Source of the DNA: Conus ventricosus
Taxonomy: Eukaryota > Mollusca > Gastropoda > Neogastropoda > Conidae
Reading direction: 5' to 3'
Length of the DNA: 64,000 bases
Assembly: GCA_018398815.1 (NCBI GenBank)
Contig: CM031618.1
Location: forward strand, 56,272,636-56,336,635
Shown: positions 12,335 to 24,836 of the stretch, piece by piece
Layout of the letters: each line of letters begins with the position of its first letter
Numbering within the stretch: the first letter of the stretch is position 1
The notes under the pieces: generated by a model
The model's input: the letters and a program-made list of their open reading frames with translations, nothing else
What the model was told of the DNA's origin: nothing
Databases searched by the model: none
Translations under genes and position numbers: made by a program

Positions 12335-12732
12335 GGCCGGAATAGCTCAGCTGGTAGAGCGCCGAACTCGTGATCCTGGGGTTGCGGGTTTGAATTTTGG
12401 TACAGGGGGATTTTTCCCTCGGAGTTAACATTGGTTCTGACTCCGTTCCTCATACAGTCCTTCGAATGAGACTATAAACCGAGGTTCTGTGTGTGAATGC
12501 ACGCACAACATCTTGCACACAAGTCAAATCCCATCACCAACTTTCGGAAGAGGCCAGTTTGGCCATTAGTATGGATGACACGTTACACATAGCATTCACT
12601 TTCCCCGAAGATGGAGTATGGCTGCCTTAATGGCGGGATAAAAAACGTTCATACACACGAAACTCCACTGCCTGTACAGGCAGTGTTCGCAGGAGTATCA
12701 GCCTGCGTACACAGAAAGAAAGAGAGAAAAGA
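12335..12732 (+). mobile_element. Full-length tRNA-derived SINE (family A) with perfect 14-bp TSD
   Basis: The head GGCCGGAATAGCTCAGCTGG and B-box GGTTTGAATTT follow tRNA spacing. The body has GGGGGATTTTTCCCTCGGAG, then GAGTATGGCTGCCTTAATGG and a 3' region ending in a purine-rich tail (AGAAAGAAAGAGAGAAAAGAA). ACTACCTTGTCAGG lies immediately before (12,321-12,334) and after (12,733-12,746), a perfect target-site duplication. About 398 bp. Confidence 0.9.
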
Positions 12733-12746
12733 ACTACCTTGTCAGG

Positions 12747-13172
12747 AATGGTTTGTTTTGTTCACTTCTTTTTCAGGTTGTCTCCCTTTCAGGATGTGCG
12801 ACTGTGGTCCTGCTAATGAGTTTGACAACCGTGTATGGCCGGTGGGCTGCGCTATAATGGTAATGTTAAATCTCATCCAAAGCGCCTTATTTATTGATTT
12901 ATTTTCCTCTTCAAGATCAAGGAGTGCGCCTGATATTTCAAAGAGCATTTAAGTCCAAATATGGTAGTCTTGTCGGTCTCTCTTTTAATACATATTTGAC
13001 CAGTTGTTTTGTTGTGCGATATTGCTTGTTGGGGAGGGGGTAATTGGGGATGGGGGTTTGTCCATTTGTTTAATCTGCGTCACTGTGTGGATCTCCTGCC
13101 CTACTTCGCGATGCAGAATAAATGCAATTATAGGTGTCTTTTTTCCTTTCTTTTAAACTCTTTCCCTCCATC

Positions 13173-13204
<32 letters not shown>

Positions 13205-16200
13205 AAAAATACCTGAATTACATGTTCACAAAGATTAGGATAGTGTCTTCAGCTATGCTTCAAGGCTCATTTGTAAACAAAGATCTGCAGTCCTCACCCG
13301 TTTTTGCTAGTCCATGCAACGAAGTGGACCAGGCTGGAGAAATGATGGTTCTCATAATTTCCAAGGCCAGAACATTCTCAACATTTGCCTGGCCGGAAAG
13401 CAAAAAGCAGTGGGGTATGGGAGTGGGAACTGGAGGATGGGGGTAGGTTGCTTTTGATTTCCAAGTGCATGTAAAGTGAGGGAGAGGGGTGGGGGTGGAA
13501 GACGATCCAGTCCTCGTTTTCCAAATTTTTTCACACACTCACTAAGCCAAGACAACCACTTCATCTTCCATGCAAGTTCTGAAATAGGTCATCTTGCTCG
13601 TTAAATTTCTTGACATTGTCAAGGTCTAACCCAGCAACCTCACAAACTGAAGTTATTGCAAAGAGAAAAATTGTCCTATTGATCCTGAAATTACGTTTTG
13701 AGTTTCCCTTTGTTTATGTAATAAAATCCTTGCAAAGCTGAGAAGTGCTGGGCAGTTTGCACACTAGGTGACTCCACTCAAAGCAGTTGCCGGCTTAAGC
13801 CTGAAAACATGCCGCCCGTAGAGCTGGAGAAGCTAGAGGGAAATTTTTCCTAAGGTCTGAACTGAACAGCACAAAAGTGTGAGACCTGAAAAGAGATATT
13901 CAGATTTTGTATTGGTCAGATTTCCAGTCTGAGCCAGAAAAGTGGCACCCGTGTGTGTGCGTGCGTGCATGTGTGTGTGTGTGTGTGCGTCTCTTCATGG
14001 TAATTTCAACACTGGAATGTTTTCCACAAAAGTCCATGGTAATTTTATCATTGGCATTTTCTTCACAATTACCGAGTGCTGTAAGGGTTTGCGTTTTCCA
14101 GTAACTGACCTGTAGCTAACAGTTCAGATGACATAATTCAGACACAAATTCAGTCATGTGCATGGAGTACTGATTTAATGCTCATTTGACCATGTTGGCA
14201 AAAGTTGTAGCAGTTGGCTTTAATACCAACTGGTGTTAATGGGCCACCAGTTTTGTTGAAGTCCGACCTTTGCTGAGTTTGCAGCAATTTGTTTTTTTAT
14301 TTTTTTAATTTTTTACTAGCCTTATAAAAGTGCATGTATAATAAAATTTCTCAGAACACCGACCCTTTGAACTATCCTGAACATTCAGATGTAGGTGATC
14401 AGTAGCAGCCTCTGATAACATCTTCAGTAATATTTTCACGATTGCTAAACTGGTATTTTCTAAGAAATTTAAATCGCGTTCAATGTTTGCTTTAAACACT
14501 GATAATTGCAACTGTTGCTTTGTTCACCGATGAGAGAAATGTTGGATGATATGCAAATGTTGTACAAGTAGCAAGTTCCATTTTATATGCAAATGTACCA
14601 AGTAGCAAGTTCCATTTTCCATTCAGTCAAGATCGGACTATGCAATTTTACCATGCTGAAATGGGTATTACAACTTGCAGACTTTATGTATTTCATCAAA
14701 TATAGCCATTAGTATATCTTTCTGGTGATTCTTGCAAGCACGTTTAAAGCAGACCTCATGTTTTGTCTTGTGATTCGTTCGTCTACATTTTCTTGGCGGT
14801 TCACCATTAATTACATTTCAAATTTGTTCATATTTGTTGTCAAAATGATCGCTGGCGAGTATTCTTCATGGGAAAATTAAAAAACTAGTGCATCAGAAGC
14901 AGAAAAGTGTGCTGTATGAAAATAACATGCCACATGTACTTCAGTTTGTTGATGATGCACATTTGGAAAGTCAGGTGACCTGTTAGCCAGGGGAAAAAAG
15001 GCACTGAGACCAAGGTAGATCTCTGGATGAACTTTGCACTGTGATGAGGAGCGTGCAGGTGATCATCGTACAGTGGCAGAAATCAGAGCTATTCAAGGAC
15101 AAGACACTTGAGATAGCTGTTCTCAAAGAGCAGACAGGAGGCAGAGAAAGGAGAAAGGTTAGAGAACGAACAGGTGAGAGGGAAAGAGGAGGGCAGAGGG
15201 GAAGATGAAGGAGATAAGGGAAGAAAGGGATGAGGGCAGGATACAGCACAGATGAATAGATTCTACGAACCGAAATGTCAGTACTGCTAGTGCCTTACCA
15301 AGAGCTGCAACATTAACAATATTGATAGGTTCCAAGTCGAGATGTGGGCATTTTCACCAACGCTTGGACCCATTCGTCAGAAGAATGAAACTTGACTGTG
15401 TGATTCTGTTCTTCGTGTTTGAACAACACCGCACTTGAAGAACTCTTACATACAAGCAAGCAAAGGCAAAAAGGAAAATCCCACAATGAAATGCCACCGA
15501 GGAGATAATAGTTTGTCCAGTGCAGTGCTATGCAAGCACTAAGTGCCTGCCAGTAGTGAAAAGTCATTTGATAGTACTCGGCAATAACCTGGCTGCATCT
15601 CTTAATTTTCTTTATTAGTGTTCGTCGACAGTATTCTGCTGCACTCTGACTGGCCATCCTTGCCATTTCTCCGTCTGAAAGCCACTGCGGTGCTTCAACC
15701 ACCCCCATTTGTGGTCATGGAATACACAAGAGACCATCTCATAGTAGGAAGCTTCTAATGTGACCAACAACTCGGGTGGTGCATTTTCTCCCTAGGCACC
15801 CAAATGTGACATTTTCACCTGGAGTACAATTTCTTCTGAGAACGTGGCGCGTTTGGGGAGGGAGGGGGGAATTGTGGTTACTTCACAGCGTCGTACTAAA
15901 TCTGTGTGATGCCGAACGTCAAGATTGCATCTGAAGCCGACACTCCACTTCTTTTTCCTTTCGTCTTCCATGGCTGCCAACTTTCTGGAATCAAAATTCA
16001 GGTACTAGGGGATGAAGTGGGTGTGGTGGGGTGCAGAAGGGGCAGTAAGGCTGTTGAGTGAAAGCATCTTTACACACACCCCCACCCCTGCTTCAGCTGA
16101 CTTGATGTGGAGTTTAAAAGGAAAATGCATATTCCCATTCCAAGCAAATGCATTTTCAAAAAAAAAGGACCCCCAAGCCCTAACATTTTTAAACGTAGGT

Positions 16201-18919
16201 TTCTGGATTGTGCATTCAGGAATTTGTGTAGAATGATGACATTTCAGAAAATTTTGAAGGATTGGTAGCCGTAGTCATGGGCAATGCAAAACTTCTCCAC
16301 TTTAAAATAACAATCATGGCTATTTCTGTTGAACCATCATAGCTATTTCTGTAGAAGCAAACAAGACATTTTTGACTGGCTGTCGGTTGTAAATCACTGG
16401 CCATACACTAGGAGATATGCAAATAGTTTTACAGAACATACTTTCTTGTACTGATTGTAGTACATATTGGCATCTAAAAACTTCACTATTGTTTAGGTTG
16501 GGAAAAAAAAAAAACACCAAAAGGTCATGCAACAATCACGTATTTTCTACATCAATGCTTTCATCTTTCAAACTCACACACAGTCATTTATATTTTATTC
16601 TTTATTTTCTCCGTCACATTGCTGCTACTAAAAAGATGTTGGCTGTAGCACTGCCTTGTACACACACAGAGCTGTAACACAACGACAAGAAGTCAAACAG
16701 AACGGGCTGATTTCACAGAATGTGTGTTTCTGTCCTGCATTAACACACGGCACTGGTGGTTTGCGCCAGCTCATCTCGTTCACACTTTTCAAATCCTGGG
16801 TGGCCTGAATGTTATCCCACTAGGAAAAAACACAAAGAGTAGTACGACGACAACTGAAACCTCCTCCCTGGTATACTAACACAGACTGGGAGGAGAATAA
16901 TTTCAATTTTGTGCTAAGTTCAGATTAAAAAAAAAAAAAAGAAAGAAAAAGGGGAAAATCTGAAAAAAGGGGGTGGTGGATTTAAAAAAATAAAAATAAA
17001 GTCGTAAAGTGAAAAAAGAAACCCAACAACACAAACCAATGTAAGAGATTTTTGTGTCGAGTTTTTGTTGCTTCAACTACACATCAAATCACACACCACA
17101 TTGATAGAAAGCTGAGCCAGCGACAGTCAAAAGCTGTTGGCCGATCACTGGGGGCAGGAGTGAAACGACCTCGGCCATGACTTCAACTGGCCAAGTAGTT
17201 AGGGGGCAGCCGGGTAATCTGGCACCAACAGGTTACACCGACTTATTTGGAAGAGACTCCACCCCCTATCTTCCAGTGCTACATGGGGGCATCATGTAGG
17301 TTACTGGACAACCTCCTCCATCTTTACTTCTTCCTTAGAAATACAGCAAGGATACACTTCTTTCTCCTCCAACACGGTGGACATTCCTCTCTGGGTAATG
17401 GTGATTCAAGAGACAAGGCTCAACCTGGAAAGGGAACCTATGTATGGTCAATATGTTCCTCAACAGGGACTGGACTGTCAAAGCTAAAGCGGTCTACAGT
17501 AATGATGGCATGGTAGACACCATGCAGGATTGTCTGTGAATCTGGTGATCATTTAATCAATTCTGTGCCTATCTTCCAGGACCTGGCTGCCTGCAGACAA
17601 TGGCGACTGGTGTGCTGACCAGACCCAAAACACCACTAGTCTTCTCCCTCACCTACTTCTCTCCACAGACTTCCCATTTCAATGACTCACTGGTACAGGT
17701 CTGTGTCCCAACAAGACAGTCATGAACTGCCAACAAAAGACTTTTCCAACCCTTTAGCATACATGATGGTCTTCAACATACCAACCTCAGGAACTGAGGA
17801 AGAGCTGGACCACAAGTACAACCCACAAGAAAACTCACTTCTCTTGTCCACATCAAATACTGTAAAAAGTAACCAAAAATACACACATTTCACATAAATC
17901 TATACTACTAGGTACACCAGATACATTTTCTGGCAATGGAGAGATGTCTGAAACCAGTGACTTCAGATCAATGGTTTCAAACAATGAGAAGGAACAGATG
18001 CTTTGCTTTATTTTTCTGTTCTGTTTGGCCAAAAAGTTCCCAAACAGATGGCATAATAATCTACTCTGAAAATAGACACGAAGATCAGAAGAAAAATTTT
18101 TTTAAAGTAAGCAGACCGGTCATCAGACAATGTATCCATTAGATGAAACAGAAACGGTCAAATGCTACAGTATTTAAGCTGGAGACATTTCTGGTTGAAA
18201 TGATGGAATTCAATGACAATGCAAACTACTTTCCAATAAAAGCAACAATATACATGCACAGTTCACCTGGGTTTTAATCCTTTTAGCAAAATCAGTGGCA
18301 GTCGGAACACCTACAAACAAAACTACGCCACTTCACCTGAAGTCTGTTCCTGCTAGCTATCCTGTGCAGACAAAGACTAGCAGATTCCTGGCCTAACAGT
18401 ACCTCATTCAGTTTCTGTCAGCTGTATACAATGGTAGTCTTCCTTTTTCAGTCTTTCTCTATCAACCTGCTGCTAAGTACACAGTTTAATACTTAGAAAA
18501 CATTTTTGCCACATCTACACCTTTGCACACACAAAATATCTACCGTACAAACTTGTATAATATTAACAGTTGTAGTTCATAATACATGACTCAAGAGACC
18601 AGCTTACCAACATATCACTCCAAATCTTGAAACACAATACTTTCATTAAATTTTCACCTTCACCATCTGAAGAAAAGGGTTACAAAACATTTGTTTTTAA
18701 AGCAGAAAGGGGGGATGAAATGGAGAAAATTCAAGCACACACAACTTGCTTAACAATATATACAATCCTTGAGGCGAGCAAGTCACAATATATTAACCAT
18801 ACACAATTACACAACACACAGGTCTCTCATGGGAGCATGATCAGATGATTAATTTAAATAAACACATACACATATGACCAAAAAAAAAAATGGTGTTTAA
18901 AAAAAGATCAAAAAGGTGT
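12747..18919. other. Intergenic, no gene seen
   Basis: Mostly unique AT-rich DNA with short CT/GT tracts (13,165-13,205; 13,950-13,990), poly-A runs near 16,930, and a 36-bp duplication at 14,550-14,621. The minus frame 15,313-15,708 (131 codons) is the only longish frame and has no recognisable family. Confidence 0.45.
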
Positions 18920-20052
18920 CCACAATACAAAAAGACATCTTTATTCATACCAGATTTTAAATAATATCTCCATTATGTAGCCACCACAACACAAACTTGT
19001 ACTTTGGATCGATGGGCAATGGCTGAGATGGTCCAAGCTAATGGGCAAATGTTGGGCAATGATCACTGCTGCTGGGAACATGAACTGTCGATGCGTGCTT
19101 CTCTCTCTTTCAGACCTCTCATGAAGTGTGCTTTGTACATTTTTTTTAGATGCAAGGTGCAACATTCAGCACCACTTGTACACACACAAAAAAACCCAAG
19201 ATACATCATGCCTGCAACTGCCCAACATATCCTGAGAAAGATTAGGGATTGGTTTTCTAAGCAGCTTATGTGATCTACACCATAAGACCACCTTTCCAGG
19301 CAATCTCTACCTATTCAAAAGTCACCACATGCATGCTTCAAGCTCACACGCTCGTACCTCTTAAGATTCCAAAATATATACAAGAGCATGGTGCATACCT
19401 AATAGACCTTCCTAACTCTCGGCCATGCTCTTCGGGTCCTGAATTTGGCAGTTAGCTGACAACACTTCACACACTAAAGCAAAGCTGTTGGAAGGGGGTT
19501 GGGGTGGTGGCCCCGGTTGTACAGCAGCACTCCAGTCCTGTACCCGTGGCTTGTGTCACCACTGCAGCTGTTGTCTGGTTTTCCCACAGTCCATCAGTCC
19601 AATGAATGCAGGTTTCACAAAGTACAATGTCACACACAGCCGATGACAGAGTAAACAGTTCCAAAAGTGTGTCCAGTACAACTTGAGACAACAACAGCCA
19701 GTCCCTGATGATAAAGGTGAACAGTCCTCATGTGAATGGACTCGGCCACAAGGGCCAGACAAAATCATGGTGGTAACTCAATTGAAAATGTTTGCTTTTC
19801 GCATGAGACAATTCTGTGGTTAGGCCAGTCCTTTAATTCTGTGATCCGTCCTGTGAGTGAATAAATGTGCTGATCCTGTCTAGTCAAGGTTGATGTCACA
19901 GCCTTCATTGTGGTACAGGGAGGGAGCGAGGTGGAAGGCCGACTCTGAGAGAACCGCAACCTGGATTCTGTGCTCACTCACAGTCAAGTGGACAGCAGCA
20001 GGCTGAGTTCTCACAAGGTCACACTGTTCTCACTCTCACTGCACTGTACTCA
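18920..20052 (-). other. PRRC2: Probable PRRC2 3' untranslated region
   Basis: Follows the TAA stop on the minus strand. It holds no transposon, SINE or tandem repeat that I can see, unlike nearby DNA, and ends at a candidate poly(A) site. Length of about 1.1 kb is inferred from that signal. Longer forms are possible, because further AATAAA-like clusters occur on the minus strand near 16,590-16,605. Confidence 0.4.
18940..18945 (-). terminator. Candidate polyadenylation signal AATAAA
   Basis: The minus strand reads AATAAA here (TTTATT on the plus strand). About 25-45 bases downstream come T-rich stretches (TTTTTGATCTTTTT), the usual downstream element. It is the first good signal after the PRRC2 stop. 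Confidence 0.4.
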
Positions 20053-20611
20053 TTAATTCTGCTTGGTGCCACCCTCTTCTCCCTGAGGGGCGGCTGTGCC
20101 AGAAGAACCGGACACTGCTACCACAACGGAGGAGGAGGGACTAGGAGCACTGCAAGTTGGTGCAGACTTTAGGATAGGCGCTGTCATGGACTTCTTTCCA
20201 TCTCCAGAGGCATCGGTCTTGGGGGCGCACGGAGGGGTGGCCTGCCCACTTCCCAAGGAGACGGGGGTTGGATGAGCACTGGTGGAAATCTTGTTGGCAG
20301 CTTGCTTGCTGGTGCCCATGTAGTCATGGACATGAGCCAGCAGATCCTGTCGGGCCTTGACATGCTGGGCTTTCAACATCTGACTGCCACTGGAAGTAGG
20401 TGGCTGCTGACCAGGAGGCCGAAGTCCAACACCTGTCCCACCGCTGATCTTCATGGCCATGTTAGGGTTACGCTGCTGGGAAGGGCTGGGACAGACTGGG
20501 GTGGTCCTGCAGGGCGCTGAATAGGGTTGGGGAAGTTGGGGCGAGGGGCTGGTGGTGCCACATTGCCACGGACCATGTTGCCCATCATCAACTGAGGTCG
20601 CACCATAGGAC
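20053..20611 (-). CDS. PRRC2: PRRC2 terminal coding exon (one apparent 1-bp deletion)
   Basis: Acceptor ATTACAG, then GPMVRPQLMMGNMVRG through RPNFPNPIQRPAGPP to PQSVPALP. In this frame a TGA follows at 20,451. The other minus frame carries a coherent 135-codon C-terminus: NPNMAMKISGGTGVG, LKAQHVKARQDLLAHVHDYM, then Ser/Thr/Pro-rich sequence ending GGTKQN and TAA at 20,053. The exon is one base short of keeping frame (557 coding bases after the split codon). A missing C in the CCC run near 20,473-20,484 would restore it. The LKAQHVKARQDLLAHVHDYM helix looks like a conserved C-terminal module. Sequencing error is the simplest reading, since both halves look selected. Confidence 0.72.
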
Positions 20612-20617
20612 CTGTAA

Positions 20618-21303
20618 TCATCAACACTACTTTAGCAACTAGGCATAACAAAGCAGTGTATCCATCATTCCCATGACCTCATTTAATGAATACCATGCTT
20701 CATCATTGTCCAGAATCCTACCCCCACCCCGCCTTTTGGTATACAGTGATATCAGAGCCTTTTTATCAGTCTGCTGTGGTCATGGTCACACTCCAACAAA
20801 ATTATCTCATTAAACTACAGAAAACAAGAGGGGCAACTTCTCTCATTCGTATATGATAAATTACATATAACAGCTGGAGGAAGAGTAAACAGATTGGGGA
20901 GGGGGAGAGGATGGGCATTTAAATACAATTGCAGCCTCAAATTCCCCTGTATGACAATCAACATCAAGCTAGAAACAAACAACGTTGCATTCTATGGGTG
21001 ATCCAAAAAGAACAACAAAGAGGAAATTAAAAAGAAAAAGGAACTATTAAGTGTCCAAGTGGCACTTTCACACCTTCATCTAGGCCATCTTACTTTACTG
21101 ATGTCTGGTAATTCATCCTATGAAAAGAATAGGTGTACACTTTAGAAAGCTCTAGTATATCGCCTTTCAGTAACCAATTATTTCTACACTCTTGAACACC
21201 CAACACATCTCATCCTTCTCCTTTCTTTCCATTTTCCTCCAACCCTCTCTCTCCCCAAATTCTGTTTCCTAGCATGCCCTTCATTTTCATGGCCACTATC
21301 TTC
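20618..21303. other. PRRC2 intron, no feature seen
   Basis: Intronic sequence between the last exon and the hAT-like element. No repeat or open frame of note. Confidence 0.5.
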
Positions 21304-21988
21304 CAGGGGTCAAAATGGTCCTCCATTAAAAAAAGAGGAAAAGTTGACCGAAGTGGCGAAGCCACAAGTGCGCGTCTGCGTAAGCAGACGCGCCCACCTA
21401 GGGGGGTCCGGGGCATGCCCCCCCCCGGAAAATTTTTTAAATCTAGATCAAAATCTGTGCAATCTGACGCATTCTGAGCTTCTTTTTAGTCATTTAGAGA
21501 CAGAGATATATATATCTGAAAGTTCAACTGATCTTGAAGTTGAAGGTAAAACCGCGCAACTTGTAAACAATGTCAGCTGGACAAAGCACGCATCGGGCGG
21601 TTCCAGATAAGTGTACTTTGCGGATGTGTTCGCCAATCATTTCAAAGGCATCAGGATTTGACTTCACTTTAACCGATTTTTCGCACCATTCCCATCTCCA
21701 CTTATTTTTTACACCAGTTTCGTCATATTTTTCTCCACGAGAGACAACACGCACTTTGCCCGACGCCATCTTGAAAAACTACATCCGATCAAGTTAACAG
21801 CAAAGAAAGGTTACCAGCTCGCGAACCGCTCCGTTTGAGAATCGCAACCTTTTGAGTCTTTTTTCGTTTTTTGGGGGGGGGGGGGGGGGGTCGACTTTTT
21901 TTCCCCCGAGGAAAGTGTATATTTTTTTACGAGGAAATTTCGAACATTACGCGAATTTCCTCGAATCCGAGGAAGATTTTGACCCCTG
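21304..21988 (-). mobile_element. hAT-like DNA transposon, internally deleted, 6-bp TSD
   Basis: Terminal inverted repeats begin CAGGGGTCAAAAT on both ends (left CAGGGGTCAAAATGGTCCTC; right reverse complement CAGGGGTCAAAATCTTCCTC). ATCTTC flanks both ends directly (21,298-21,303 and 21,989-21,994). Inside are a perfect hairpin GCGCGTCTGC/GCAGACGCGC at 21,370-21,393, a GC-rich palindrome at about 21,401-21,428 and a dG tract near 21,875-21,890. TIRs starting CAGGG fit hAT. A 6-bp duplication fits the hAT6 type rather than the classic 8 bp. Confidence 0.75.
21524..21769 (-). pseudogene. Transposase N-terminal remnant in the hAT-like element
   Basis: An 81-codon frame starts MASGKVRVVSRGEKYDETG and contains EHIRKVHLSGTARCVLCPAD with C-x2-C followed by IVYKLRGF. 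It resembles the start of a BED-type or similar zinc finger (C-x2-C..RGF..H..H), truncated before the histidines. A related I-x-[YF]-x-x-RGF pattern occurs in the second hAT-like element. No catalytic domain remains. Confidence 0.5.
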
Positions 21989-22837
21989 ATCTTCTTTTGC
22001 CCCAGCTCATTGCTTTTAACAGCAGCAGTCTAAAGTATCCTGACCTTGTTTAGCTCTGCTCTGCTCTGGCTATTGTTATGCAACAGATACCTGCACTTTC
22101 CAACTCCAAATGAAAAATTCATCCAGCTCATTTTTTACTCTTGATTTCCCTCTCCTTAAAGAACAGATCACCTTGACATTCCAACTGTGCATGATGGGTA
22201 TACGCATCACACACATTGCAATATGTAACTTACAAGGCATTTCACCTGTCTGTTGCACCAATTTTGGGTCTGCCATGAAAGGCACCTATTTCTGATTCTT
22301 CTGACATTGAAGTCCATTTTACATGTTCAAATAGTTTTTGTATGGGTTCATTATTGTTGAAATATGACTGTTTGGTCACTTGCTTGAATCACTGTAATGA
22401 TAAACTCATTAAAATCAACTTAGCTAGAATATATCTCTATTTGACATCTTCAGTTGTAATTCACTCAGTTACAATTATTTGCACTTCTACCTGCTAAAGG
22501 TCGCATCAAATGGCCTGATCTCTTTGAATGCACATTATTTGTTACAACATTTGTAATTATTTCACTCTTCTTTTTCAATGATGTATCAGTATTCAGAGAT
22601 CAAAATTCTTCATGTCCATTTTGTATATCTTACAGTTGTCTATGCCAACACACATAATTGCCAAGAACATGCCAATATGCATGTGTAACCATGCATGCAC
22701 ACACACACGCACCATCCAGAACTGAATGATTAATTATTGATTTTTTGATCTTGTTTGTGTCAAAAATGGAGACTGAGAGGCAACAGATAAAGTGTATACA
22801 AAGTAGCTAGTGTGGCAGCAGATGCTTGACGCCATAC

Positions 22838-23117
22838 CTCCAGTCTGCACAGTCTGCTGGATGAATGGAGAAGGACCAAACTTGGGCCCAGGCTGGGCTG
22901 GTGGAGGTGGAAACCGCTGGGCAGCATTACGACTGTTCATCTGAGCATTGAAGTTCTTGGTGGCCGAGGCCACCGACTGTTGCTGCTGCTGCTGGGAGGC
23001 AGAGATGGTCTTGTTGTTGGCGGTGAGATTACCCTGGTTGTGACTCTGACTCCCCTGGATATGACCCTGACTGCCTTGGCCGTGGCCATGGCCCAAACTG
23101 CTAGGTGGGGACTTCAG
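22838..23117 (-). CDS. PRRC2: PRRC2 exon, Gly/His/Gln-rich with a short polyglutamine
   Basis: Acceptor TTGTTTCAG, then LKSPPSSLGHGHGQGSQGH, a run of six glutamines encoded by mixed CAG/CAA codons, and NAAQRFPPPPAQPGPKFG ending TVQTGG in phase 1 at G|GTATGG. The CAG tract is short and interrupted, so large expansion is unlikely. The RFPPPPAQPGPKFG stretch looks like the proline-rich part near the PRRC2 C-terminus. Confidence 0.8.
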
Positions 23118-23596
23118 CTGAAACAAGCGGTACTGTCACATAGACCACATTATTTCAGTACACTGTCAATACTGTCAAGATCATACAATTTCTGGGAACA
23201 GTGTACCATATTAGCTGCTATCAGACTATCTCACTATGAACTGGTGTACTTCTATCCTAGGACTCTCCCATCCCCCACCCCATCCCAAACCTCTAGTACC
23301 TTCAATCCATACCATCTCCCTGACAATTTTTCTTCAATCCTATTAGAGCAGTTTATGCATGTAAATTTATTCAAGCAGAAAAGAGGGAGGGAATGGGCCA
23401 ATGATATACATATATATCTTTATGCATCTGTGCCGATTCAGCTTTAAATGATGTAAAACAAAAAATCCCATGCATAAAATGTTAGGCAACTGCAGCATAC
23501 AGATGAAACAGGGAAAAGGGAGGGGGGTGGTAGAGCAAAGCCTTTTTTTCCCTCATAATTCAACACAAAAACTCCACAACGAGCCAATCAACCCAC

Positions 23597-23845
23597 CGGT
23601 GCACTTTGGGAGGAGTGCTGCTGCTGCATGATATTGCCAAACTGGGATCCCTTGTTGGTTGTTGCTGGGGCGGAGCCTGGTGCTGAGGTGGGGCCTGGTG
23701 CTGCTGCGGGGCGTGGCCCAGCCCCATGGGTGGTTGAGGGAGGCGCCGGGGCCGGGGAGTGAATGGTCAGGCCCAGGCCATGAGGCTGGCTGCTGAAAGG
23801 CTGCATGGAGAACTGAGCCGTGCCCTGGGGAGGCTGAAGGGCACC
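23597..23845 (-). CDS. PRRC2: PRRC2 exon, Pro/Ala/Gln-rich
   Basis: Eighty-three codons, phase 0 at both ends. Acceptor ACGTGCAG, donor CCG|GTGGGT. The sequence runs GALQPPQGTAQFSMQPFSSQ, PHGLGLTIHSPAPAPP, a GPRPAAAPGPTSAPGSAP block, and GNIMQQQHSSQSAP. Disordered C-terminal region of the family. Another minus frame is open for 129 codons from GC-rich composition and does not match neighbouring phases. Confidence 0.8.
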
Positions 23846-24619
23846 CTGCACGTAGCACAATCCTGGATAGGTCAGGCAGAACACCCACACAACACATGCC
23901 ACTGTGACTCCTTTCATGTTTTGTACTCCCTAAACTTTTCATAGTATGCTTTTTCCCCCCTTTAAATACACTGCAATCACTCTCACAGGAAAAGGAAAAT
24001 CAGTTTTTGTTTTTGTTTTGCAACATCAATGAAAACATGTTCCGACAAGTTTCCAAGGTCAAACTAGATGAAAGTTGACAGAGGATGAATATAATGAGTT
24101 CAGAAATGGCACAAACAGCCACAACACAAACTGATGTAGATTGTTCAGGGGCCTTTCTATGCAAGTTATACGTAATCAACTCTTGTTACTACATGTCCTT
24201 TTCTTTGTGAATGGTCTCAAATGCAGAAGTATACTGGAAAGCATTGGTGTATGCCAAACCAGTCTAGCAAAGAAAAGAGAGAGAGAGTGGAGAGACAGAG
24301 AATGAACATGCAACAGGTAAAAAAAATTAGCAGAAACAAAGAGTGAAAGAAAAATGATACGGTTCAGTTACCGTAAATGAAGCCGCAGTGGACACTGAGA
24401 GCACACACCAGATTAGGCAGAAAACTTACAAATTTAGACCCGACATGACGAAACTTCAAATATAGCATTTGCAAAATACAGGATACCATTTACAGCTGCA
24501 AGAGACTCTCTGACACCCCTTCACAATACACAATGCTGGATGTTGACAGTTGACCAAGAAGGGATGGCCGATGAAAGAAAAGCCCATGAGGATGACATGA
24601 GGCACAGATGGGGTTTAAC

Positions 24620-24737
24620 CTGCAGGGTGGAGGTGGGCTGCTGGGTAGGGAAGAAGCCAGTCTGGGTCAGGGCAGGCTGCGGCTGCTGGAAAAAGGACGA
24701 TGATGGCTGAACAGGCGGCACATTCTGCACCCCAGAC
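24620..24737 (-). CDS. PRRC2: PRRC2 short exon, SSSFFQQPQ segment
   Basis: Begins with G completing Arg, then SGVQNVPPVQPSSSFFQQPQ and a segment ending TQQPTSTLQ, phase 0 at CAG|GTTAAA. Acceptor TTACGCAG. Thirty-nine codons of Q/P/S-rich sequence. A piggyBac-like element ends 96 bp upstream of its acceptor, between this exon and the previous one. Confidence 0.78.
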
Positions 24738-24836
24738 CTGCGTAAAACATGCACCATGGAGTAAGCCCCAGTCTCTCTTGTTTCACCAACGCCATAACAA
24801 ACTAACACCCTCCCCTAAAATTAGTGGATTTCTTAA

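Noticed and set aside
12335..12410. tRNA gene
   Set aside because: The head has tRNA boxes, but acceptor-stem pairing is poor and it continues into a SINE body with a TSD around the whole unit.
15313..15980. Two minus-strand frames (MGVVEAPQWL..., MAAMEDERKK...)
   Set aside because: No recognisable family, no clear splice sites joining them, and amino-acid composition is not convincing. Could be chance.
23588..23942. Alternative 129-codon minus frame at a PRRC2 exon
   Set aside because: GC-rich shadow that does not match the phases of adjoining exons.
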